A DNA stretch of 64,000 nt from Rhizoclosmatium globosum (GCA_002104985.1 MCGO01000064.1:184197-248196); one strand, 5' to 3'. Shown: positions 1 through 11,944, counted from the stretch's first letter. The notes: generated by a model from the sequence alone, not told the origin. A program made the numbers and translations.

Positions 1-1544
1 ATAGTATGCCGCCCATGGCCTGGATTGGGTTAATTAACTATCAAAAACCATTCAACATACTCACGATGCTAAATCCCCATTATCGGTTAATTCCACTGGA
101 CTGTTTACAAGACCCGAATAACCCAAGTTCTGAAATAACGTGAAATTTATGTGTTCTTGGAGCTGCCGTTTTGCAAGCATGTCGATTGTAAAGCTGGAAT
201 TTGATCGAACAAGGTTTTGCAAGCCTAGAAGCATCAACATAACACAATCAAACGTCTGATATAGGTAGACAAATTCTGGATCGGTGGCAGCTGGGTATTT
301 TTCGAGGAACTGAGACATAACAGTCTTTTGAAGTGATGTGTTAGGAAACCCTTTAGGGTACATCAATATGATTCCAGTCTTGTTCGCGACAAGCACAGTA
401 TCTGAATTTTGTTAGATAATTATGAGAATGTGACACTTAGGTCTGACCTGGGGAGGGAGTGCTGACCAAATTGGCAACAAGCCACACTTTGTCTTGACTA
501 AAGAAATTAGCTCGTCCCAATCCGTCTAAGATCTTTCCTAAGAAGCTTCCGCTTCCAGAGAGAAATATGTATCTATAAATGCTTTAAACAATTTGCAAGC
601 AGTAAATGACATACTTTACTGAGGAGGCGTCCAAAGACTTTCCCACATATTCGATCATTTCTTGACTCGCCTCTAAAGACACTGGCATATAAGCGATAAC
701 AGTAATTCCATGAGCCATCATTGATTGAAGGAAGTCGCTTGCAACTATGAATAGCTTAATACTTTGAGAATGAAAATAGGCTTATACGCCACAAGCTTCT
801 CTCACATCCTCGACCGAGTTCACTGTTTGACTGATATACCACAGCGACACGAGTTACGTTAAAAGATGACAATAACTGATAAAAATGCTCGCCAGTTCCT
901 ATTTTCGCACATATAGGTACATAGACGGAAAGAATTATTTGCATTGTATACCGGCAGACGGAACTACTCTCCAAAAGTATGGATACTTTTTTTTGTCCGA
1001 TAAACTAGGTGCTCCACTTGCTGTGCTACAATATGTAATCTTGTTATTCGAAAGAACTTCCGCTACTCCCCTGCTCTAAAACGATCAATTTAGGCCATGT
1101 TAATGAAAGGCATACTTTGCTGTCGAAGAGTACTCAGTTCCAATCACACCAATCACATCCGGATATGTTTCGACAATATCTTGTGCCAGGATTGAGAGCG
1201 CAAACCCACTCGGGCTCCCAGAATAGCTTTGGTCCAGCAATGGTTCATACTGACCGCAATCTTAAATCCCTTGTTGAGACTTAAACGCTATTGATTCTTC
1301 AATATGTACCTGTAAACCGACGCAACTTTATTTTCACGCCGGGTAAAATTCCAATCGATTGTGCGTATTCAACGGCGAAGACGCTCATCACGTCAGTAAA
1401 GAAAGCGGGTCCACTGTTGCCATAATAATCGATTTGACCTGGATCGTACACACTTGTCATATTTGAGACCAGAGCGCCGTTTACTGATACTCCCGGAATA
1501 GTGCAGTAGTTTCCGATGAGTCCAAGTGCTATGGAAGTGACCAT
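1..1544 (-). CDS. Class C (GABA-B-like) GPCR, copy B, ligand-binding part only (3' end off the window)
   Basis: The exons encode an extracellular bilobed ligand-binding domain of the ANF-receptor/periplasmic-binding type. They align along their whole length with the complete neighbour at 1661-4899: both share N-terminal LG(L)xxNYCxIPGV, DxxxIDYYGNSG and, later, QNLGYSG followed by NGDLA. Start is set at the Met at 1544, which matches the neighbour; an in-frame Met at 1643 is possible. Introns are short; one begins with GTACAT just after the RRFTG stretch. The last exon in view ends after the NGDLA motif, and a further exon starts at about 19-1 with the same PxAAYY reading as copy A. The seven-helix part must lie beyond position 1. 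It should act at the plasma membrane as a nutrient or metabolite sensor; the ligand is unknown. No clear signal peptide is seen, so an upstream exon may be missing. Confidence 0.75.
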
Positions 1545-1660
1545 CTTAACTTCAAGATTGCCGCTTTGGGTAAGGTGATTTACGTTTAAACAACGAATCC
1601 ATACAGGTTTCTCAACACATCTTTTTTGTTTAGATTTAACCAAAATTTAATCAATAACTT

Positions 1661-4600
1661 CTAAACATCTTGGCTACCCCTAGATTCTGACTGTCGACGG
1701 AGGTCATTCAGTTTTGATTCCAAAACTCGGGAGGTTCGCGGGACTCCAAACTGATCGATTGCAGACGTAAGCTCTGCCAGAAAAGCGGATGCCTTTTCAA
1801 CCGATTCAAACTCCATAATTAAATCATATTGAACTTCTGGGTTCTTTGACTTTCGATCTTTGACTGTCGATGCTGTAGATTCCTTCCGTGCGACATCAGA
1901 TCCCATTGAGAGCTTCAGCATAGTTTTTGTGATTATCTTTTGTGTAGATAGCGTTATACAAAAGCAAGGTATTTGTCTTGGGCTGTAAAGTGAAATCCAA
2001 ACACGTCCTCTTAGAATATGCAGTTCTGGCTGCCCAATTAACCAGTAGGACCAACGCCCATATTTCCCAAGTGTGAACTTAAATGTACAGTAGTCTAAAG
2101 TATTGTTTAATACTTTGTGGTAGTACGAAAATTGATCAAGCTCTATAAATAAAAAGTTAGTATTGTTATATAATGATTGTACACTAACCGCGAACCAAAG
2201 TTGAAGCTCTACTCTTTTTCACTGATTTTCTATGGTATTTCGACATGGAACCTTCAGCGAAGCTGTTACTTCGCAGCTTTGTGATATCCTCTATTCCTTT
2301 GTTCATAATCAACAATTTCGTCAACTTGAGCCCAAGCACTGCATATAATACAACTGTAGTTGCTATCCATATACAAACACCAATTTTGAAATCTGATTCA
2401 AATGTAGGAAAGGACAACTCATTCTGGACAACACCATATGTTATGCCAATGAGAACGAAAATGACAATCAGTAATGACGACTCATTAAATTGCTCCCAAT
2501 GAACGAACTGAATACAGTAGAGTGTTGGAAGGAGTGAAATAGCCAAAACCAGGTTGTAATAGAATAATACAGCTGACGCTACAACACTTCTTTGATGATC
2601 CTTATTCAGTTTGCACATCACGTAAAATTCATTTCCAGTAGATAAATTGAGATATTTGAATGATGATAATTGTGACCAGATAGTAATTAGTATCTGCAAT
2701 CCGATTAAATAAATTCTCGTGTTAAACATACTTACTACTTCCAGGATTAAGAGTGCCGCATTCAAAGCTCGAAACTTAAGCTGCTCGTTAGCAGGTTTTT
2801 GAACTTTCTTCTCACCAAACATCCTCGCGACCAACAAATTCTTTGAAATTACGGTTGAAAGTATGACTCCAAACCCTGCTGCCAGCAGTCCCGGTCGTAA
2901 ACGACAACTGTAGTCGTTTGGAGCCAACAAAGGAGTAGAATTCATTGCGTACAGGATCGTGTACCCAAAAAGCCCCAAGAAGGACTCATAATTGAAGATT
3001 GGAGTTTTCCGAAACCAGATCAGCAGCGCGAAACATATTGCGACCAAGAAAAGTCCCACAGTAGAAAGTGAAACCAAAACGAGACCGTAATGGTTATTTA
3101 TTGAATAATATACCTGGCTTGGTAGCGCTTTGCGTCCGTCAAAAGGGGGAATGGACGAGCCTGTTGACACAGAGTCAGACGGAGTCAAGTTTCTCATTAT
3201 TTTTCAAACCTCCGAAGAATATAGGCGATTTTCCAGGAAAGTATGTGAATCGAGTGGCATTGATATCCGTCTGACCAAACACTATCAAGTAGACTCAAAG
3301 AAATGTTCAACTCCAAGATCATCGAATACCTGTTACATTCAAATAACTTCCAGTATAGTAGTAAGCTGCATAAGGACTACAAAAATGTGAACAAATTTTT
3401 TTGAAAGACCGAGTCCGTTTACTCACACCGCCAAGTCACCATTTTCAGTTAAGATCATTGGATCACTCGTCATTCCAGAATATCCCAAGTTTTGAAATAA
3501 TGTGTAGTTCATGTACTGTTGGAGTTCACGCTTCGCAAGCATATCGACCGTGAAATTGGGATTTGATCGAAGGAGCTTGTTCATTCCCTCGAGCATCATA
3601 ATCACGCAATCAAACACTTGATAAAGAGATAGAAAATTCGGATCATGAGCATCAGGATAGCGCTCTAAGAATTTTGCATAAAGTTCGATTGACATGGAAA
3701 CATTTGGTGACCCATTTGGATATAGAAACATCCAGCCTGTTGAGTTGGTTGATATTGCTGTGACCAATGGAGATTAAATCATTCGGCATTTATGAGTGTT
3801 CCAAACATACCTGTCGATGAGGAGGGTATAGCCCAATTATTTGCCAACCACACTCGGTCACGATTAAACATATTCGAACTACTTAAACCTCCAAATAAAT
3901 CCCCCATAAAGTTTCCCGTTCCGGTTATAACAATGTATCTGTAATAATAATGAGGATAGTTATCGCTGTAAATTCATAATTAACCTCGCATCAACATTCT
4001 GAAGCGATGATTCAAGGTAATCAAGTATGCCTTGGTTGATTGTGCTCGCGAGTGGTATGATGCAATGACATCAATATCATGAACTTTCATTGATTGAACA
4101 ACGTCCGCAGCGACTACAATGAAGCATATAAGCAACCCATTATAACACAAATACAACGTACATCCCTGGCCATATATTGAATCCGATTGGTACACAACAG
4201 CTATACGAGTAACGCTGAAAGAAGCCAGCAATCGGTAAAATGTTCTCCAAGTCCTAAAACAGCATTCATAAGCTTTTAAATTAAAATATTTAAATAGTTA
4301 CCCAGCCCAGGAAGCGTTCTCCAAAAGTAAGGATACTTAATTTTGTCTGAAAAAGTGGGTGCTCCAGTTGTAGCACTACAGTATGGAATGTAGTTATTTG
4401 AGATAACTTCCGAAATCCCTCTACAAATCAATATTAATATAAATTGAATATTCAGTAAGTCCCCACGGCAAACCTTGCTGCAGCCGAATATTCAGTGCTG
4501 ATGAGACCAATAACATCTGAATTTGACAGAATATCTTCAGCCATTATAGAAGCTGCAAATCCCCCTGATTTTCCAGAATAGTCTAAATCCGCTGTTGCAT

Positions 4601-4899
4601 CGTAAGATCCACAATCTGATTCAGGTTCATTCAATATACAATTTCTTCCGAAAACCCTAAGCACCTGTGAACCGCTTAAGTTTGACCGTTACTCCCGGTA
4701 AAATGCTGTGATTCTTTGCATATTCTGTCGCGAAGACAGCCATAACATCAGAAAAAAACGCTGCACCCGAGTTCCCATAATAATCGATAAGGTTCGGATC
4801 ATATACACTCGTCATATTGGATACTAGTGAGCCGTTTACAATAACGCCTGGAATAGAGCAGTAGTTATTGACGAGGCCGAGAGTGATGGAGGTTGTCAT
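1661..4899 (-). CDS. Class C (GABA-B-like) G-protein coupled receptor, copy A
   Basis: This is a complete receptor gene of about eight or more exons. The 5' exons encode the extracellular ligand-binding domain, ending in the NGDLAV segment (3423-3767). An exon at 2189-3160 encodes seven hydrophobic helices, including the class C CRLRPG stretch at the top of helix 3. The helix exon is entered through a 49-nt intron (3161-3209) with a TCTGAC branch point, which gives the family-typical PIFFGG-SSIPPFDGR reading; the Met at 3197 is intronic and is not a start. A last intron (2145-2188, with TACTAAC) joins a cytoplasmic tail of about 160 residues at 1661-2144. The start is uncertain between 4899 and 4947. 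The gene lies 116 bp upstream of copy B in the same orientation and 86 bp or less from the gene upstream. Confidence 0.8.
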
Positions 4900-4984
4900 C
4901 GTCGTGTGGGTCAAGATTTGCCGATATTTAGCAAATGATTTACACACAAAGCCACTTCAAACAACGTAAAAGTACAAATCCAAC

Positions 4985-7433
4985 TTATTCGAATAAATTT
5001 GGAGAGAGTTTCGCGCTTACAGCCTCTTCATCAGAGACACTTAATTTCGCAGCCCACAAACCCTTTTGAAGTATTTCAACCATCCTCTTGACCCCAACAA
5101 CACCATTAGTCTCTGCAACTCCTGTCAATATTGTACCTACAAGCGAATCACCAGCCCCCGTAACATTCACAACTTCCCTATCAGAATCAACTAGCGACTT
5201 CAAATGGGCAACAACTTTCCCCTCCACAACAACATACTCTCCAACACCTCTATAATACTACCACGCTATGAGACAACTTATCTTCATCCTTCAAATCCAT
5301 AACAACAACACCCCATCCCTCCCCAGCTTGACAACAACAACACGAAACAAATCAGCAAGTGCAACAGCTTTCGAAACAGTCTTGGCATCGACAGGGCCTA
5401 TTGCAGTTTTACCCGCTTATGTGACACAAACCTCGTTTCAAGGCGTCGCGGTAAAGTTCAGTGAGTTCGAGGTGTTTGGGGTTATATAGTGGACGGTGTT
5501 TGAAATATCTTTGATTGTAAGCCCGTTGTGTCGTCAAGGACTTTGAACAAAAGCGTCGACTTCGGGACAGATGTTGGTTCGTATACTACAGGTATATGTG
5601 TATCCCGAGCGTACTTGATGCATTCTGAGAGAAGGTGTGTGGAGATGTTCGCGTCTGTTGCGAGGAGGGTTGGAGAGAGGGAAGTGAGGGCTGAGGAGGG
5701 GAATGGAATTTGGGCGTGGATTGACATGTCTGATACGCCGGAGAGGGGGTCGCCTGTTGATGAGAGGATAGCGTTGTAGAATGCCGTTGAAGGAGGTGGG
5801 GTTTTAGCGGTTGGTGGTTGTGTTGGTGTAGGATAGAGAGGCCAGGGAGGAGCTGTGTTGGAGAAGGTCAATATTTATTGAGTGGTGTAAGATGGTGAGT
5901 TGGCTTACAATATCCTTTTCGCGCATTTGAGAAAGGAGGAGACGGCCTGCATTGTCATCTGCAATTGCACTTGCAAAGTGAACGTTGCCTCCCGTTCGAT
6001 GACATGCTTCCGCCATATTTCTACCTACTCCTCCGAGAGAGAATCGTACGCTTCCTGCAGCTGACTTTCCAGATGATTCCGCAGCAGAGAACTTTGAAAT
6101 GATATCCAAGTTCGTGGCTCCGAATATGACAATTTTGTTTGTTTCAGGTTATCCTTGGATTTCGATGAGGTTGATACTGGCTCATGCGAAGGAGCAAGAG
6201 GGTGGTAAGGGTGAGATGGGCGTCTTTATTGAGCTTTGCAAGAGCGACAGCAATTTGACCACCGATCAAAGCATTGTTTTTGATAAGCGCGATATCTTTA
6301 GAAAGGTTTGAGTTGGGGTGAACGAAAACTACTAAAAGTAATACTCAACTGGCTCTCAACGACTTTCCTTCAGTCACTTCCTTGACTCTCTGGAGCAAAA
6401 ATGGCGTGACATCTTTTCCCTTTACCCAGAGCTTCTGCTTCCTTGAGGCGCCTATGATTGAGCCTTAAAAAAGCACACTCCGACTTTCTATTTTATAAAT
6501 TTTGGCTCACCTTGAATAGCAGCATCCAAAAGGTCTCCATCAATTTCAACAGCTTCTTGAGGAATGGGAACAGCAATCACAGATCCATTTTCAAGGCCAA
6601 GATCCAACTGAGCCTTAATCATGGCAGCGCACTCTTGAGGAGAATTCATGCGTGCAATACCAGTAAAAGGAGAAGTAGGAGTATAAAATGAAGGAAACGA
6701 GTCAGACTTGTAAGTGACGACAGGAACGCCCTGGGTCTCCAAGAATTCCAGAGTACGACCAATATCGAGAATCGACTTAACTCCAGCACAAACAACAGCA
6801 ATTGGAGTACGAGAGAGTTCTGTGAGATCGGCCGAGATTCAAGTGAAGATTCGCCACCCCGATGAACGCCGCCAATTCCACCCGTCACAAACACATTAAT
6901 TCCCGCAGCATGAGCAATAAGAGAAGTAGCAGCAACGGTGGTTGTTCCTAGTTTCCCGTGATTAATCCAATTTAACTCGCATTTCACCCAAAAAACAAAC
7001 CCGTCTTTCTCTGAGCCAAAACAAGACCCAAATCGCGTCTTGAAGCTTTGACCGCATCTTTTGTCTTTGCGAGCGAGTTCAGTTCGTCCTTTGAAAGACC
7101 GATTCGGACTTGGCCGTTTACGAGGGCGATTGTTGCGGGTTCAGCGCCGGTTTTGCGGATTTGGTCTTCGACGGCGAGCGCAGTTTCAACGTTGCTTTTG
7201 TTTGGTATTTGGTATTTGGTATTTGGTGTTGGTTGTTGGTTTGGTTGTTGAGTTAATAAAGTAACCACCAAAGAACATTCAAAGTGGACTCACTCGGGAT
7301 AGCCCATTCCGTGCGAGATAATCGTGGACTCAAGCGCAACCACGGGCGCTCCGGATTGAAGCGCCGCCTTGACTGAGGCCGAAACGCGGAACGATGATGG
7401 GAGGCTTCGTCCAAGCAGAGATCTGGAAATCAT
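4985..7433 (-). CDS. Bifunctional pseudouridine-5'-phosphate glycosidase / PfkB pseudouridine kinase
   Basis: The N-terminal half matches PsuG/IndA glycosidases: [65 protein letters not shown] and [15 protein letters not shown]. The C-terminal half (about 6109-4985) is a PfkB sugar kinase with the [11 protein letters not shown] entry motif and the [11 protein letters not shown] catalytic motif. Together they degrade pseudouridine: the kinase makes pseudouridine 5'-phosphate and the glycosidase splits it to uracil and ribose 5-phosphate. The start Met at 7433 begins an Arg/Ser-rich, acid-free leader that looks like a mitochondrial presequence. Several introns are clear, one of them full of TTTGGTA repeats (about 7197-7260). 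The frame breaks at about 6836-6843 (one base lost after HRGGESSL), at about 5470 (one base lost in ITPNHLELTEL) and near 5225-5310. Conserved residues continue across each break, so sequence error is likely, though a decaying gene is possible. Confidence 0.82.
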
Positions 7434-7553
7434 TTATTGTCGAGAATTACAAAGAAAAGAACACCTGATAATCACAGTTATTCAGGAGAAACTTGGCTGA
7501 AAATACTTGTTGCTCCTTTGGATGTTGCTTTAAATGAGGGCTGGCGTGACACT

Positions 7554-8532
7554 TCACACCCCCTTCTTCTTCCCCTCCAACGCATCCTTACTCACAGTCA
7601 CAGTCTGCTTCTTGTCATCCATAATAAACGGCCAAAACACTGGCCCCGTATTCACTCGCGCCAAGGGACTCACGTACTCGTGTCGCGCGTTCTTGTTTCT
7701 CGTGAGGATTACGGTTTCTAGTCTTCCTTCGCGGTTGAGGATGTCTCCAAGGAGAGTTTGGAAGAACGTTGTGATGTGGATTTGGAGGTCTAGGTCGGAG
7801 AGGGTTTCGAATTTGGTTGCGTCTGTGTATGTGATGCGTGCGAATTCGGGGGATGTTACGGTTTTGGTTGCTGGGGAAGTGTCAGTCGTGTAGAACAGGG
7901 AACGGGAGCAGGATGCTGTTGCTAGGACTTCCCAGTGGGTGTTTGTGGCTTTGGTTGTACTTTTTCCGCGGTTCAAGAGGTTGGACGATGTGGACCAGCC
8001 AGTTGCGATTGACGTTGTGTCGTTAAGATCAGGTTCTACTTGGACCTCGAGGACAAACTGGGCAACGTCGTTGTTCGCGCCGAGAGGAACCTGTCTCCAG
8101 CGTGTGGGAACCGAGTTCCAAGAGAATAGCATTTCACAGGAGACTCAGTGGGTTTTGACGTTATATTCGTGGATGTAAAAGTTACAGGATGGAGTTGAGT
8201 CGATAGAGAATGTGAAGTGTTGGTTTGTGCGTGGTGTTTCCAAGGCTGGGATTTGAGTTCACAGTGAAGAGGTTTGTAATCTGATTGTTGGAGGATGAGG
8301 ACACAACCTGGCGATGGGCCAATATACACGCGTGACGACAAATTGAAGGCTTTGAACAGAGTTGGGGGAGGTGGGATCGTGAGGACGTATAGAGGGACAC
8401 TTGAGGGTTAAGAGGTGCGTGTTACAGCTTCAGAAGAGAGCTATCGCTTTGGTACACCATTACGACACTTGTATGAGATACGGATTCAGAGAAACGGTGA
8501 AAGTGGTATGAATGAGCGGTTTGGAAGCTCAT
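7554..8532 (-). CDS. Hypothetical protein, unrecognised
   Basis: The best-supported part is the open frame 7554-8132, which encodes a soluble-looking protein with balanced composition, a region rich in VLEVQVEPD-like beta sequence, and a Lys-rich C-terminus. Upstream, coding-like sequence continues in another frame (about 8150-8400, with SSRVYIGPSPGCVLILQQSD), and a possible first exon starts at the Met at 8532 with a GTATCT donor. An intron or a frameshift near 8150 must link the two. I do not recognise the family and assign no function. It lies just upstream of, and co-oriented with, the pseudouridine gene, 120 bp from its start. The 5' structure is uncertain. Confidence 0.4.
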
Positions 8533-8789
8533 TTTGAGTTGAATATCCGAATTCGTTGGACATGAAGTTCATTTGAACATTGGAAAAGCGCTCTTAAAAT
8601 AGAGAGATTAGAAGAATCGATTATCCGTGTAAACCTTCGAGATATCTAATTAAGTCCAGTGGATTTGATTCAAAACCAAAACACCAAATGAAAGGAACTC
8701 AACATAGACGAGCGAATCGGAGCATTAACATGGAGCTTTATTGCAGATAATTACGGTATCAAAGAAATGGCATCAGCATATTAAAGAAC

Positions 8790-9337
8790 TCAACACTTGC
8801 ATTCGCCAGGTGCACACTATTAATTTACAAGAATGAGACAATGATTTAGCCTGATACAAACAACAAGTATTATCACATACCTTGCAGCTATCTCCACAGC
8901 TGCAGTTTGCTCCACAGGATGATGGGAGCGACTGCTTGGCAGCACCGCACTTGCAAGCTTCGCCATTGGCAGCACAGGTGCAGTTACCCTAAAACCAAGA
9001 AATTATTTTAAATTGGATTATGATTGTTTGATGATGATGAGGATTGGGCTGTGTGAGTCATATGCAGGCTGAGAGGGGGACTTACACCGCAAGTGCAAGA
9101 TGGAGCAGCCTTTGGGAGGGCATCCTTGGTGTCGCATCTGCGTTAATTGGTTGGTGTTAGTATGTTACAGTCGAGGGCAGTGAGAGAGAGAGAGAGGGCA
9201 GAGATTTAAGGGTGCTTTAGGATCCCCTTGTCTGAGTCCAGGTCTTCCAATCTCAACTACGATCGTCACTAATTGACTATGTATACGCACGTGCAGTTGG
9301 TTCCGCAGTTGCAGTTGTTTCCACAGTTACAGGGCAT
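8790..9337 (-). CDS. Metallothionein, four exons, 77 residues
   Basis: Splicing exons 9291-9337, 9086-9137, 8881-8988 and 8790-8816 gives 234 nt, an exact reading frame of 77 residues plus stop. All introns have GT donors (GTGCGT, GTAAGT, GTATGT) and AG acceptors; they are 153, 97 and 64 nt. The product has 19 Cys, arranged as Cys-x-Cys and Cys-x-x-x-Cys pairs (residues 3, 5, 9, 11, 15, 17, 30, 32, 36, 38, 45, 47, 58, 62, 64, 68, 70, 75, 77), no aromatic residues and no His. It begins MPCNCGNNCNCG and ends CAPGECKC. This is the composition of a metal-thiolate cluster protein binding Cu, Zn or Cd in the cytosol. A Cys-poor spacer (about residues 18-29) separates an N-terminal six-Cys cluster from the rest. 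No long open frame covers it because the exons are tiny. Confidence 0.85.
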
Positions 9338-9527
9338 CGTGATTGGTGGTTTTGTTGATGGTTTTGGTGGGCCGGCCAAAACGGAAGATTCACAGTATCA
9401 TGTGACTATGCAAACAAAATCGGAATAAGAGCGACCAATCGGAAAGGAAGGAGACAAACATAAAAGAGATAGAAATGGCCATCAAAGCTGCTGTCAAATA
9501 TTGATTATACGCGTTTGCTGACTTAGT

Positions 9528-9785
9528 TCATGTTTTCAATGAAACTTGGTGGTTATCGTAAATGAACAGATTTCCAACGATTAGTAAATCGGGATAACGG
9601 TTAATAACGTTCAAAACTACAGTCGTTTGAGTCCAATCAAAGTCCGCAAAACCATCAGAAAAACATATGAAGCAGATGGCAGGAACCGGCTCTCCACGAA
9701 AAAATTTCAAAACCAAAACTCCATTTTTAAACTGCAATAAATATTGATGAAATAAAAGGAATAACACTAAAAGGAGAGTTTCCAT
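9528..9785 (-). CDS. Small possible secreted protein, 85 residues
   Basis: An uninterrupted frame starts METLLLVLFLLF, which resembles a signal peptide or signal anchor, and is followed by about 65 residues with no motif I recognise. It may instead be the first exon of a longer gene or a chance frame in AT-rich sequence. There is no homology recognition and no clear splice support. The flanks 9338-9527 and 9786-10149 show no other coding sequence. Confidence 0.25.
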   Translation of the reverse strand: METLLLVLFLLFHQYLLQFKNGVLVLKFFRGEPVPAICFICFSDGFADFDWTQTTVVLNVINRYPDLLIVGNLFIYDNHQVSLKT

Positions 9786-10149
9786 CTCATATATATATTC
9801 TGCTCTGGTTTCAAGGTGACATCCTTCAAAATGGACGCAAGTGCATTGGTGACGTCAGAACATGCCTCTTTGGCTTTAAACTTTGGTGGGAGTTTCTTGT
9901 AGCACCACTATTTTAATGTGAGATTCTAAATTGTTCAATTCTGCAACTCGTTGCGGATGAAACTTGATCTGGAGGTTAGTTTATTCAATGAACCCAATTT
10001 GGGAAGGCCACGAGACTGTGAGAGCACGTTCTTCTTTAAATTCGTTATATTCAATATATTGTTACTAATTGTGACGAGATCAATGCCTCCAGTCAATATG
10101 AAATTTGCGTGGGAGGACGGGAGAACCCGGTTCCTGCCATATGTTTCAT

Positions 10150-10774
10150 ATGAGCAACCCCCTCCAAATTCTGCTCCTAGGAGACTCTCTCACTGAAGGC
10201 TATGACAATTACGGCACATCCTTCCACCCATACGCGATCCGCCTTGAGTCTCTCCTCACTGAATCGCAAGTGCCGCACAAGGTGACTGTGTCAGGTGTTT
10301 CTGGTGACCTGGCTGATCCAAGTGTCGGATCGTTCAAGCGCCGCCTCGAAACCAACCTTTCTTCAACAAAGTTTGACGTCGTCGTCATTCTCGGCGGCAC
10401 AAATGATCTTGGTTACCAACAATCACCGGCAAAAGTTGTCACAAGTTTGCGGACTTTGTGGACGTTGGCGCTTGGCTCTGGCGCGGTTGTTGTTGCTATG
10501 ACTGTGCCAGTGGGTGCAGAATGGGAAGGCATTTGGGAGGGTGGAGGAATTGAATCAATTGATTCGACAAGATTGCTTGAGTACACCTAAAATTGAGCGA
10601 TTGGAGTTACTCGATTTGCATAATGAGTTTCCTCAGTTGAAGTTGGAGGAAGAGGAGCGTGAGAGGCTGTGGGGTGACAATGTTCATCCCACGGCTGCTG
10701 GATATGACGTGATTGGTGAAAAAGTGTTTGAGAAGTTGGTGCAGCTTGGTATAGTAAGAAACCCAAGAAATTAG
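10150..10774 (+). CDS. SGNH/GDSL-type hydrolase
   Basis: The protein carries the whole SGNH signature: block I LLLGDSLTEGY just after the start, with the nucleophilic Ser; a Gly oxyanion position in SGVSGD; block III GGTNDLGY, with the oxyanion Asn; and block V GDNVHPTAAGYD, with the catalytic Asp and His. Such enzymes hydrolyse esters or thioesters (esterase, lipase or lysophospholipase). There is no clear signal peptide when read from MSNPLQ, so it is probably cytosolic. The Met at 10105 is in frame and possible. The frame shifts by +1 around 10508-10525 (consistent with one extra base or two missing), between the MTVPVGAEW region and the AFGRVEELNQLI region. Both sides are clearly one protein, so I treat this as an indel in the sequence. 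Confidence 0.8.
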
Positions 10775-11004
10775 GTTCTAAGTATTCCTGGTTGAAGTTT
10801 TTTAAATTTGACCCTGTTTCTGGATGATAGACATGGAATACAGGAAAAGTGTTGATGAATTCGTATTATTCGGCGGATAAACAGACAGTGGCAATTCATC
10901 CGCACAGGCGTCCATTAATTTGGTTGTCCCACAAAATCAGGCCACCAACCAACTTCGAGCAACCCACGAGTTCAACCAATAAACCAACGAAACACACACG
11001 CAAC

Positions 11005-11871
11005 ATGAGCCACGTTCCCGTCCCGCAAACAAAGACCACGCTCAATCTCCGTCCTTTGACTCCTTCAACGCCAACACCAACAACTACTCCAAAACTCTAC
11101 CGCTCCGCCAATCCCTCAGGGTCCCCCGACTCCCTCGCCCACCTCCTCTCAGACCCGTCCAAACTGCGCATCTCAACCGTCATCGATCTCAGAGGAAAAG
11201 CTGAACTCTCCCGCGACACCCAAGGCAAAGTCTTTCGAAACTGCTTCACAAACGAGAACGATTCCCTGTCCATCCTCAACGGCTACGGCCCCGCCCGCCG
11301 TCTCTTCCACCTCGACTTTTCACGGAAAATGACGCTCGAGGCTTTGAAGACGGTTTCGTGGATCGATTTGTTGTGGTGTTTCGGGTTGCTGCTTTTGTGT
11401 CGGTTTCACGAGGCAAAGAAACATGCGATTCAAAAGTCGTTTCTTGGGAGGGAGAATGGGCTTGCTGTGTTTTATCAGAAGGTGCTGCAAGTGCATGGCA
11501 AGAATATCAGGAAGGTGTTTGAGATTTTGGCACATGAGAATGCGTATCCTGTGTTGATTCATTGTTCTGCGGGGAAGGATCGGACGGGGATTTGTTTTGC
11601 TTTGGTGCATCGATTGATTGGGACGAGTGATGCAGAGATTTTGAGGGATTATATGCAGTCGAATGAGGAGTTGAAGAGTATGAGGGGGTTGTTGGTTAAA
11701 GAGGTTGCTGGAGTAGGTTTACGTGTAGATGAGTTTGTGGATGTGAATGAGGTTGCGTTGGTTGAGATGCTTGCATGGATTGATGAGAAGGGTGGAGTTG
11801 AGGCATATTTGGAGTCTATTGGGGTTTCCAAGGAAGTGCAGGCGCGTGTTCGCCATAACCTGTTGAAGTAA
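11005..11871 (+). CDS. Tyrosine/serine protein phosphatase (Y_phosphatase3 family)
   Basis: This is a single-exon protein of 288 residues from the Met at 11005. Near the N-terminus it has LYRSANP, typical of this family, followed by VIDLRGKAE (residues 59-67). The P-loop is HCSAGKDRTG at residues 186-195, with nucleophilic Cys187 and Arg193; the Lys-Asp-Arg form of the loop is characteristic of the bacterial/fungal tyrosine/serine phosphatase group. It could dephosphorylate phosphotyrosine or phosphoinositide substrates; the true substrate is unknown. A longer in-frame start at 10849 is less likely because that region reads as untranslated leader. It ends 73 bp from the stop of the convergent GNAT gene. 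Confidence 0.85.
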   Translation: MSHVPVPQTKTTLNLRPLTPSTPTPTTTPKLYRSANPSGSPDSLAHLLSDPSKLRISTVIDLRGKAELSRDTQGKVFRNCFTNENDSLSILNGYGPARRLFHLDFSRKMTLEALKTVSWIDLLWCFGLLLLCRFHEAKKHAIQKSFLGRENGLAVFYQKVLQVHGKNIRKVFEILAHENAYPVLIHCSAGKDRTGICFALVHRLIGTSDAEILRDYMQSNEELKSMRGLLVKEVAGVGLRVDEFVDVNEVALVEMLAWIDEKGGVEAYLESIGVSKEVQARVRHNLLK

Positions 11872-11944
11872 CTCATTGATTGAAAGAGTTATTTGCATGC
11901 CATGATCGAAAAGTAAAGTTATAGAGTTCTTTTTGACTATTTAT

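Noticed and set aside
1299..1643. Start of receptor copy B at 1643
   Set aside because: The extra 33 residues have no counterpart in copy A and lack signal-peptide character; the Met at 1544 matches copy A, though 1643 is not excluded.
3068..3390. Plus-strand frames over the receptor gene
   Set aside because: They run antisense to clear receptor exons and introns.
6798..6841. A 44-nt GT-AG intron that would bypass the frame break in the glycosidase
   Set aside because: It would remove the conserved GGE and ADLTE residues next to the HRGGE active-site motif; a one-base loss is simpler.
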